A stretch of 64,000 bases of DNA from Alopecurus myosuroides. Taxonomy: Eukaryota > Streptophyta > Magnoliopsida > Poales > Poaceae. Positions 1 to 9,596 of the stretch are shown one piece after another (position 1 is the stretch's first letter; every line of letters begins with the position of its first letter). The translations under genes and the position numbers were made by a program. The notes beneath the pieces are model-generated. The model had not been told where the DNA came from. It did no database searches and was given only the letters and a program-made list of their open reading frames with translations. The stretch spans positions 316,499,344 through 316,563,343 of the forward strand of contig CM054060.1 of the NCBI GenBank assembly GCA_028641055.1, in the 5' to 3' direction.

Positions 1-1506
1 TTGGATGCTAGTATTATGACTTGGAATAGGGATGCCATGGTTGATTTGAAGAGCTACATATGTTTGCATGATTTATATGCTTTTCATGTGTAGAAATTTG
101 CAATAATGTTGTCTTGAGCTATCTCTTATTCATGTCCTTGATGTTAATTGCTGGTTTATTTAGTTTTCATGAAATGAGTAGTTCTATGGACATATGCATG
201 CATAGTATCTGGTCAACTATCTCCCTCTTGCTAGCCCAAAAATTTAAAAATTCCAACAAGTAAAAACTTGTTTCCAACACTCCTTAGCCAAGTATTTCCA
301 GTGAGTCCACCATATCTTCCCATTAGCTTCATTGCTATTCGAGTATGTTCACCATGTTATTGTGTTATTCATGTCCTAAATTAAGATATTCACTTTATTA
401 ATTGTCATGGGTTAAACTTGGGATAGGAGTCTCACGAACTTTTGAAGGCACACTTTACTTTTTATGCATCTAATAAACATGACCCAATAATGGGAGCCAC
501 AAGTTTTGCGTTTGACAAGTGTGTGGTTGGGAGCTAGCTATAAACGTGTATCACCGGAAAGCTTTCAACATTGCACAAAAAATTTACATTTGGTTGATAT
601 CATGTACTTTTGTTTTTGGACTCCTGCCATGCCGAAATGAAATAGAGGAATAGTAAGTTTTGATGAGTAAGTATCTATATGACTAGAGAAACGCATTGGG
701 CCGCTAACCCAAGCCATGCTTTATCATGGTGGAAATTTACTTACAGCTTGAGTGACTCTACAACACATCCTATAATAAAATAAGAAGCTATGCATAATAG
801 TGAATGAAAATAAAAAGGATGATGAGTCTACTCCGTTTGTTCATCTTGTCATTGTAACATGGGCTTGTTTCCATGTCATGGGGCAAGAGGTACCTCTTTG
901 CGATTCTCTATGATGTCATTAATACTTATTATGATTGTACAAAGCTTATTAGGAATCTTAAGTTGAGTAATCATGGAGTAGGTTTTCACACTCACGGGGC
1001 ATGAGGCTTTCAACCACCTTGTCATTCTCATTACTTCAATACTCACAATTTTAAGATGCTAGTGATAAAGGGGCAATGAGAGTTCTAGACCAATGGATAC
1101 CACATTTCAATTAGTAATTTTAGTTGTTTAGAGGCTAAATAAGACTTGATCATGTTTTACCTCTACTCAATTTTCTCCAAAGTGTCCACCATATTTTCTA
1201 TTCTCCATTATGCTATTCTTTGACCAATATAGGATTTTATTTTTCATTTTATGTATGCTTTTGGTCCATAGTGCTTTTATTTCATTATACACTTTGTTAA
1301 CTTTCATGAAGCATCTTTGCTTGCATATTTGATATTTCTTACAACATGAATTGTATATTGCTACTCATTTCTAGTATTAATCATTTGATTATATGTAGCA
1401 TGAATAATCCTCCTTGATATCCCATGATTGTTTCAATATGCAAAACCCATCTTAGTTTTATCACCTTCATACTCGAGGACGACCATGGGTTAAGCTTGGG
1501 GATGTT
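1..1506 (+). repeat. 3' internal end of an upstream Athila-A unit
   Basis: This stretch matches 6392-7898 almost base for base, with about nine differences counted by eye and a one-base indel. That later copy is the untranslated internal region just before the 3' LTR. It therefore belongs to another unit of the same element, whose 5' part lies off the window. It ends in a purine-rich tract (AAGCTTGGGGA) directly before the LTR at 1507, the expected polypurine tract for plus-strand priming. I see no convincing coding region; the short ORF at 1424-1615 simply runs into the LTR. Confidence 0.85.
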
Positions 1507-1809
1507 GATGCATGTAAAATGCATAGATGAATTTTGCATATTTTCACATGGTTTTCTATTACATATTGCATCATATAAGGGTATAATTCAATGTTTTATA
1601 GTATTTTGGGGTTAAATTAGAAATTCCCCCAACTTTTATGGAATTAACCCTGCCTGTCCGAAACCCCGTTTTCTATATTTTTGACGTTTCAGGGGGCAAA
1701 CTTCCGCGAAATCACCTGAAAATCTGCGGGGGTCATTTTCTTCGAAGGAGAAGACTTGCGGGCGAAGGATCCACGAGAATTGGGCAAGGAGGCCCAAAAG
1801 AGGACCCTC

Positions 1810-1836
1810 CACGCGGCCAGATTCCTTGGCCGCGTG
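1810..1836. promoter_or_regulatory. GC-rich perfect hairpin in the Athila-A LTR (U3)
   Basis: CACGCGGCCA (1810-1819) and TGGCCGCGTG (1827-1836) form a perfect 10-bp stem around a seven-base loop. The second LTR has the same structure at about 8202-8228. It lies roughly 300 bp into the LTR and 79 bp upstream of the TATA box. The Athila-B LTR has a hairpin of different sequence at nearly the same offset (50011-50042), which suggests conservation of structure. Confidence 0.6.
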
Positions 1837-1914
1837 AGAGGCCCCCTTTTGGCCCCTGTGGCCCCAATTCCTTCCATCTTCGACTTACCGACTCCGTCTT
1901 GACCTAAAACCGAC

Positions 1915-1923
1915 TATAAAAAG
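1915..1923 (+). promoter_or_regulatory. TATA box of the Athila-A LTR
   Basis: TATAAAAAG sits in a GC-rich context followed by GGTCCCCCG. It is the only good TATA match in this LTR and is placed where a U3 promoter is expected. The same element is present in the second LTR at 8307-8315. Confidence 0.6.
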
Positions 1924-3214
1924 GGTCCCCCGTACCCTTAAGGAGGGGAGCGCCGCCGAAACACTGAAACACCGAAACAGAGATCAGAAGTTCCAGATTG
2001 GAGGGGGAAAACTCCGGCGGGGCACCGCCGGTGTGATCTCCTACCCCTCCAATGTCATCTCCATGAAGAGGGAGTAGTCCACCCCAGGGCTATGGGTTTG
2101 TGGAAGTATCACTTGTATCTCTCTCTGTATGTGCTTCACTAATTAGATCCGTATGAGCTGCCTCACATGATTACAGGCACCGTTGTAATTCCTATGTGGT
2201 GGATCTTTTCTATGAGTTATTGAATCTGAGATTGCAATTGTTTCTCTTGAGTTATTTGAGTAGATGTATCTTATGTACCCCGTTCTTATTTGCTAGCTTT
2301 GATCAATCTAGTTCTTGAGAGCGTGTGTGGGGTGATGGGTGCATTAGTTGGAGTAATGGGGGGTGGCTAGTGCTGTGAAAGTGACAGAAGTTCAGCGATC
2401 CACTTAGGTTTTGTTAAACCTTTCTTAGTTAGCTCACTAGGGATAAAAAGGAGTACCTTGTTACCGGGGATTTGAAGTGACACTAATCAATCTCCATGAC
2501 TAGATCTAGCAAGTTCTTACTTCAACTTCATGTCACATTTCTTAAAGCTATACTGTGGTTTTTCCTTAATTATCGAGGTGTTATGATTTATTTCGCATCT
2601 TGGTGGAGTATAAGAGGGATCAATATGACCGTAGAGATCTCTATGCTAGGACGTGATGCCCATATGAAAGTACTCAATGTTAAACATGTTATTGTAATCT
2701 CACATGTAATTCTTTATGTCCACCGTCTACCACTTTATTTGAGAGAATGCAAGTGTGAAACCATGAACCTCGGTCCTATTTTAATTATAAGAAAACACTC
2801 TAGTTACTTTGCTGCAATTTACTTTACTTGCACTTTACTTTACTTGCATCTCCAATTCAAATTTACATTATCTCCATCACCACTTGCATCACAAAAATAC
2901 AAAAACAATCCATTGCATATTTATTTTCTCATTTGCATTTAGTAGTAGATTTAATTATTGCACATTTACTTTCAGTTTTGCATTGCAATTTAGAAGTCTC
3001 ACACCTTGTGCTTGACAACCACTTGGTGAGGTTGCGGGCACAAAATTCTCTACTTGTTTGCAGGATCCTGGAGGAAGCTTGGAAGACAACTACTAAAATA
3101 CTGGCTCCCCAAGAGTTCGATATAAACCCTCGAGTCACCCTCGTGGGGAAGAAGGCTTGCCACTAGCTACACACTCTGCACTTGGAGTCTCAACCTAGCC
3201 ATCAAGCGTTTTTC

Positions 3215-3232
3215 TGGCGCCGTTGCCGGGGA
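3215..3232 (+). other. Primer-binding site of Athila-A
   Basis: TGGCGCCGTTGCCGGGGA lies ten bases after the LTR end. The sequence fits the 3' terminal 18 bases of a plant tRNA-Asp, the usual primer for many plant Athila-type elements (family knowledge). It fixes the 5' LTR boundary and the transcription direction as plus. Confidence 0.8.
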
Positions 3233-3554
3233 GCCATAGGTGAAGGAGTTGTCCAAGGGAGCTCACAAGAAGTCTTCATCACCAACAAGGTGTGCAAACA
3301 CCTAAGCTTGGGGAGGTTGCACCTACGTGAGTAACGTCCTTTCTATCTCCACCTTCTTTCAAGTAGATTGTTTTGTTTCTTGTCTTGTTTTTGTTTTGTT
3401 TTTGTTCTTGTTTTTTTTTGTCTTGCATATTTTATTTTAGTTTGCATTTTAGTTTTGCATTTAGTTATCTAGTTTATTTTAGTATTTCGAATTTGCTTAG
3501 TTACTTTACTTTTGTTTTGCATAAAAAATTCAAAATTACATAAAAACTGTTAAA

Positions 3555-4765
3555 ATGGGCGACATAACTAAATTAAGTGACTACACAAATACACCCAATG
3601 ACCAATTCATTGCTAGGCCAATTACTACACCTGAAATACAAGCTGAAAGCTATGAAGTAAGTCCTAGTTTATTGAATTTAATTACTAGAGAGCAATTTGG
3701 TGGTAGTGCTATGGAGGATGCCTCTATGCATCTTCATGATTTCATGGAAATATGTGATATGCAAAAATTTAAAAATGTGGAAAGTAGTGTTCTAAAACTG
3801 AAATTATTTCCTTTTTCACTTAGAGGAAAGGCTAAAGAATGGTTACTTTCACTACCTACAGCTAGTATAAAGTCTTGGGATGATTTAAAAGAAGCTTTCA
3901 TTAAGAAATATTATCCTCCCGTTAAAATTTTGCAAAATAGGAATAATATCCTCTCATTTAGGCAAAATGATAATGAACATGTAGCCATGGCATGGGATAG
4001 AATTAAATTAATGATTAGAACATGCCCATCACATGGAGTAAATGAATGGACCATACTACACTCTTTTTATAATGGTCTAAACTACATGCCTTTATGAGTA
4101 AAACTGTAGGAGAGGCTAAGAGCATATTAGAAATCATATTGCAAAATTATAGTCGATGGAATATTGAAAGAGCACCCAATACCACTAAGAAAATAAACTC
4201 AATTGAAGAAACCAATGATTTGTCTTCTAAAATGGACACTATTCTTGTTTTTATTAATAAACAAAATATGGAGAATGTGCCTTTGCAGGAGCTAGTTGGT
4301 AGTAATTCTGAAAGTGTGGATGTTAATTTTGTTAGTAATTATGGTAGCAATGGTTTTGGTAATGCTTACAATTCATATAGTAAACCTCCTTATGTGCCAA
4401 ATAAACCTTTTGTTCCATATCCTAATGCTAATGAAAATAAGTGGAAGCCTTCTCGTGAAATTTCTGAATCTAATAAATTGCTTATGGAACAAGTTGCTAG
4501 TCACAATGATATGATACATGAGTTAAATAAGTCTATTGCATCCATTAGTAGTGATATTAAAGGATTTCAACTTCAATCTTCGAATTTAGATAAAACATTG
4601 TCAAAATTAGCTGATAATCAAGCAACTCTATTAAGCATGTTAGCAGGAAAGCCACAAGCACAACCTAGTGTAGGAATGAATTCTATTACTATTTATGCTC
4701 CTATTATTGAAAATATTGATCATATTTCTGAGAATACAAGTGAGCATGTCCCTACTAGCCTATAA
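3555..4765 (+). pseudogene. Athila-A gag (frameshifted)
   Basis: Structural capsid protein of an LTR retrotransposon, which packages element RNA in virus-like particles. The first frame starts at ATG 3555, ends at 4097, and carries the retrotransposon gag core (LRGKAKEWLLSLP, SWDDLKEAFIKKYYPP, and YNGLNY near the end). The reading then continues in another frame from 4094 (MSKTVGEAKSILEIILQNYS) to 4765. The junction at YNGLNYMPL/MSKTVGE looks like a small internal deletion. The C-terminal part has a coiled-coil-like stretch (near HELNKSIASISSDIKGFQL). I see no CCHC zinc knuckle. The copy is broken but only lightly decayed. Confidence 0.8.
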
Positions 4766-4771
4766 GAAACT

Positions 4772-5536
4772 TTGAATGAAATAGTGAAGTACCCTGAATA
4801 TTTACTTCCATATATGTCTTATCTTGCTAGCAAAGATGAAATTAGTCCCCATGAATCAAGCATGGTAGCTAAATTAGAGAGTAAAGTAGAGGAAATTATG
4901 ATGCTTACTGAAATTAAGGATCCATTTCTTGATTTAGAAAAAAGTAGCTTGCAAGAACTTATTGCTACTCTACAAAAATTTGCTAGTGATCCCACTATAA
5001 ATGTTAATCAACCTGGCTTTGGATCTTATATTGCTAATCATGTCTTGCAAGAAAAAATTGCTAGGTACAAGAATGAGGCCATGATACCTCCTAAGCTTGG
5101 GGATGCATGGATCCCCAAGGTGCTAGTTTCAATTGGAAAAGAAATTCACCATGCTATGTTAGATCTAGGTTCTAGTGTATCGATACTCTCTAAAGAATTA
5201 TATGAATTGCTAGAACTAGAAAATTTAGAAAAGTGCTAAAGTGAATTTATCCTTGCTGATAACTCTACTAAACATGTTGTAGGATAAGTAAAAGATGTTA
5301 TGATTGAATTGCACATGACGTTCGTACCCGTTGATTTCATTATTATGGATATGGGGGATAAATCCCCTAGTCCTATTATTTTGGGTAGACCTTTTCTTCG
5401 TACTAAAGGTGCAATCATAGACTCCAAGGAAGAGAATGTCAAGTTTCATTTCCCTCACAAGAAAAGCATGGAGCACTTCGCAAGGAAGAGGGGCACGCTG
5501 AAGAACAAGCTCCCTCATGAGCTTTATCCCTCTTGA
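4772..5536 (+). pseudogene. Athila-A aspartic protease region (broken)
   Basis: Continues gag-pro. The frame 4772-5239 contains the protease active-site region HAMLDLGSSVSILSKELYEL, with the catalytic Asp in DLGSS. A stop at 5237-5239 and a gap follow. The second half resumes at 5300-5536 with MIELHMTFVPVDFIIMDMG and the flap/terminal motif PIILGRPFLRTKGAIIDS. Both halves belong to one Athila-type protease. No reverse transcriptase follows: after KLPHELYPS the reading stops and the sequence becomes non-coding up to the 3' LTR. This is what marks the element as non-autonomous. Confidence 0.78.
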
Positions 5537-7898
5537 TTATCAAGTAAGTAAAGCCTAGCTATATGGCTATAAAGAAAGCGCTTTACGGGAGGCAACCCAG
5601 TTGTTTTTGTTTGGATTTTCCTAGTGTCCTCTTGCTGTCTCAAGAGATTAGTTTTTTTGTTTTAATTCTGGAGTTTTCAATAAAGAGTCAAGTCAAACCC
5701 ATTTGGACTTATAAGTTGCTATCCTAGTGCATGAAATTTCTGTTTCAGCACGAGTCTGCTCACCGTATGATTTTACGTTTTTTATTGGTATGTCGGATTG
5801 CGCTAATTTTTTAATATGTTCTGCAACTTTTCGTCCTCTGTAAGAACAAAAATTGGCTTAACTTTTTGTCGAGTCTAACATAGGGAAAAACGTTCGTTTT
5901 GCTGCTGCTTCTTTTCTGGACAGATTCTGCCTTCTTTTGTTTTATGCACTCTTTGGGCTTGGGAATCAAATTTCCATGATTATTTCAAGCAAGAGAGTGA
6001 ACATACAACATAATGAACCTTATTGTCTATCTATTGGAGCATTTGATTTGGAATTTTGCACAGCAAGCATGTGATTTGTTTGTCCTTGCTAATCTCACCC
6101 CATAGAAAAAGAATGGGAGAAACATGTTTTGTGAAGTTTTTTTCACAGGGAATAGAGGACCTGCGCCTCAAGACATCCAAGAATGGTGAAAGCCATAAGC
6201 TTGGGGATGTGATGAAAAACCCACTGGAGCTACACTCTTTTGGTTAGCACATGTCTACTTTCTGTTTTTCTAAGCAAATCATTTATCGTAGAGACTTGAA
6301 ACGTCTAGTTTTGTTTTTATTTTTGTTTTGATAAGACCACCACCATCATTTTGTATGAGATTGAGCTACTGGAGTTTGGGGTTGGAATGTATTGGATGCT
6401 AGTATTATGACTTGGAATAGGGATGCCATGGTTGATTTGAAGAGCTACATATGTTTGCATGATTTATAGGCTTTTCATGTGTAGAAATTTGCAATAATGT
6501 TGTCTTGAGCTATCTCTTATTCATGTCCTTGATGTTAATTGCTGGTTTATTTAGTTTTTCATGAAATGAGTAGTTCTATGGACATATGCATGCATAGTAT
6601 CTGGTCAACTATCTCCCTCTTGCTAGCCCAAAAATTTAAAAATTCCAACAAGTAAAAACTTGTTTCCAACACTCCTTAGCCAAGTATTTCCAGTGAGTCC
6701 ACCATATCTTCCCATTAGCTTCATTGCTATTCGAGTATGTTCACCATGTTATTGTGTTATTCATGTTCTAAATTAAGATATTCACTTTATTAATTGTCAT
6801 GGGTTAAACTTGGGATAGGAGTCTCACGAACTTTTGAAGGCACACTTTACTTTTTATGCATCTAATAAACATGACCCAATAATGGGAGCCACAAGTTTTG
6901 CGTTTGACAAGTGTGTGGTTGGGAGCTAGCTATAAACGTGTATCACCGGAAAGCTTTCAACATTGCACAAAAAATTTACATTTGGTTGATATCATGTACT
7001 TTTGTTTTTGGACTCCTGCCATGCCGAAATGAAATAGAGGAATAGTAAGTTTTGATGAGTAAGTATCTATATGACTAGAGAAACGCATTGGGCCGCTAAC
7101 CCAAGCCATGCTTTATCATGGTGGAAATTTACTTACAGCTTGAGTGACTCTACAACACATCCTATAATAAAATAAGAAGCTATGCATAATAGTGAATGAA
7201 AATAAAAAGGATGATGAGTCTACTCCGTTTGTTCATCTTGTCATTGTAACATGGGCTTGTTTCCATGTCATGGGGCAAGAGGTACCTCTTTGCGATTCTC
7301 TATGATGTCATTAATACTTATTATGATTGTACAAAGCTTATTAGGAATCTTAAGTTGAGTAATCATGGAGTAGGTTTTCACACTCACGGGGCATGAGGCT
7401 TTCAACCACCTTGTCATTCTCATTACTTCAATACTCACAATTTTAAGATGCTAGTGATAAAGGGGCAATGAGAGTCCTAGACCAATGGATACCACATTTC
7501 AATTAGTAATTTTAGTTGTTCAGAGGCTAAATAAGACTTGATCATGTTTTACCTCTACTCAATTTTCTCCAAAGTGTCCACCATATTTTCTATTCTCCAT
7601 TATGCTATTCTTTGACCAATATAGGATTTTATTTTTCATTTTATGTATGCTTTTGGTCCATAGTGCTTTTATTCCATTATACACTTTGTGAACTTTCATG
7701 AAGCATCTTTGCTTGCATATTTGATATTTCTTACAACATGAATTGTATATTGCTACTCATTTCTAGTATTAATCATTTGATTATATGTAGCCTGAATAAT
7801 CCTCCTTGATATCCCATGATTGTTTCAATATGCAAAACCCATCTTAATTTTATCACCTTCATACTCGAGGACGACCATGGGTTAAGCTTGGGGATGTT
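5537..7898 (+). other. Non-coding 3' internal region of Athila-A
   Basis: About 2.36 kb with only short, unrecognisable ORFs where pol and env-like sequence would lie in an autonomous element. The part from 6392 onward is the sequence repeated at 1-1506. It ends in AAGCTTGGGGA, the polypurine tract. I see no RT, RNase H or integrase motif on either strand. Confidence 0.75.
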
Positions 7899-9596
7899 GA
7901 TGCATGTAAAATGCATAGATGAATTTTGCATATTTTCACATGGTTTTCTATTACATATTGCATCATATAAGGGTATAATTCAATGTTTTATAGTATTTTG
8001 GGGTTAAATTAGAAATTCCCCCAACTTTTATGGAATTAACCCTGCCTGTCAGAAACCCCGTTTTCTATATTTTTGACGTTTCAGGGGGCAAACTTCCGCG
8101 AAATCACCTGAAAATCTGCGGGGGTCATTTTCTTCAAAGGAGAAGACTTGCGGGCGAAGGATCCACGAGAATTGGGCAAGGAGGCCCAAAAGAGGACCCT
8201 CCACGCGGCCAGATTCCTTGGCCGCGTGAGAGGCCCCCTTTTGGCCCCTGTGGCCCCAATTCCTTCCATCTTCGACTTACCGACTCCGTCTTGACCTAAA
8301 ACCGACTATAAAAAGGGTCCCCCGTACCCTTAAGGAGAGGAGCGCCGCCGAAACACTGAAACACCGAAACAGAGATCAGAAGTTCCAGATTGGAGGGGGA
8401 AAACTCCGGCGGGGCACCGCCGGTGTGATCTCCTACCCCTCCAATGTCATCTCCATGAAGAGGGAGTAGTCCACCCCAGGGCTATGGGTTTGTGGAAGTA
8501 TCACTTGTATCTCTCTTTGTATGTGCTTCACTAATTAGATCCGTATGAGCTGCCTCACATGATTACGGGCACCGTTGTAATTCCTATGTGGTGGATCTTT
8601 TCTATGAGTTATTGAATCTGAGATTGCAATTGTTTCTCTTGAGTTATTTGAGTAGATGTATCTTATGTACCCCGTTCTTATTTGCTAGCTTTGATCAATC
8701 TAGTTCTTGAGAGTGTGTGTGGGGTGATGGGTGCATTAGTTGGAGTAACGGGGGGTGGCTAGTGTTGTGAAAGTGACAGAAGTTCAGCGATCCACTTAGG
8801 TTTTGTTAAACCTTTCTTAGTTACCTCACTAGGGATAAAAAGGAGTACCTTGTTACCGGGGATTTGAAGTGACACTAATCAATCTCCATGACTAGATCTA
8901 GCAAGTTCTTACTTCAACTTCATGTCACATTGCTTAAAGCTATACTCTGGTTTTTCCTTAATTATCGAGGTGTTATGATTTATTTCGCATCTTGGTGGAG
9001 TATAAGAGGGATCAATATGACCGTAGAGATCTCTATGGTAGGACGTGATGCCCATATGAAAGTACTCAATGTTAAACATGTCATTGTAATCTCACATGTA
9101 ATTCTTTATGTCCACCGTCTACCACTTTATTTGAGAGAATGCAAGTGTGAAACCATGAACCCCGGTCCTATTTTAATTATAAGAAAACACTCTAGTTACT
9201 TTGCTGCAATTTACTTTACTTGCACTTTACTTTACTTGCATCTCCAATTCTAATTTACATTATCTCCATCACCACTTGCATCACAAAAATACAAAAACAA
9301 TCCATTGCATATTTATTTTCTCATTTGCATTTAGTAGTAGATTTAATTATTGCACATTTACTTTCAGTTTTGCATTGCAATTTAGAAGTCTCACACCTTG
9401 TGCTTGACAACCACTTGGTGAGGTTGAGGGCACAAAATTCTCTACTTGTTTGCAGGATCCTGGAGGAAGCTTGGAAGACAACTACTGAAATACTGGCTTC
9501 CCAAGAGTTCGATATAAACCCTCGAGTCGCCCTCATGGGGAAGAAGGCTTGCCACTAGCTACACACTCTGCACTTGGAGTCTCAACCTAGCCATCA
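7899..9596 (+). repeat. Athila-A LTR, second copy
   Basis: Direct repeat of 1507-3204 with the same length (1698 bp) and the same TGATG/CATCA ends. It includes a TATA box at 8307-8315 and the 10-bp hairpin at about 8202-8228. Directly at its right edge the sequence switches to the antisense gene of Tat-A, with no primer-binding site, so this is the terminal LTR of the array. Confidence 0.88.

Larger units (their letters stand above)
1507..3204 (+). repeat. Athila-A LTR, first copy
   Basis: The LTR begins TGATGC after a polypurine tract and ends GCCATCA, so its ends carry the short inverted repeat TGATG/CATCA. A TG four bases earlier (1503) is an alternative start. It is followed ten bases later by the primer-binding site. 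It contains a TATA box at 1915-1923 and a GC-rich hairpin at 1810-1836. The ORFs predicted inside (for example 1638-1907, 2496-2942) have no recognisable product. Confidence 0.88.
1507..9596 (+). mobile_element. Athila-A: non-autonomous Athila-type LTR retrotransposon unit
   Basis: Two direct 1698-bp LTRs (1507-3204 and 7899-9596) flank a 4694-bp internal region. That region holds a primer-binding site, gag and aspartic protease remnants, and then about 2.4 kb without coding capacity. Reverse transcriptase, RNase H and integrase are absent, so the element would need proteins from a related autonomous element. By eye the LTRs differ at about 20 positions (about 1.2%), which implies recent amplification. 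The gag and protease resemble the Athila branch of Ty3/gypsy, including a DLGSS rather than DTG/DSG protease motif. The right edge interrupts the antisense gene of Tat-A: sequence from 9597 aligns with the uninterrupted Tat-B copy from 39898 downward. The left target-site copy is off the window. Confidence 0.88.
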
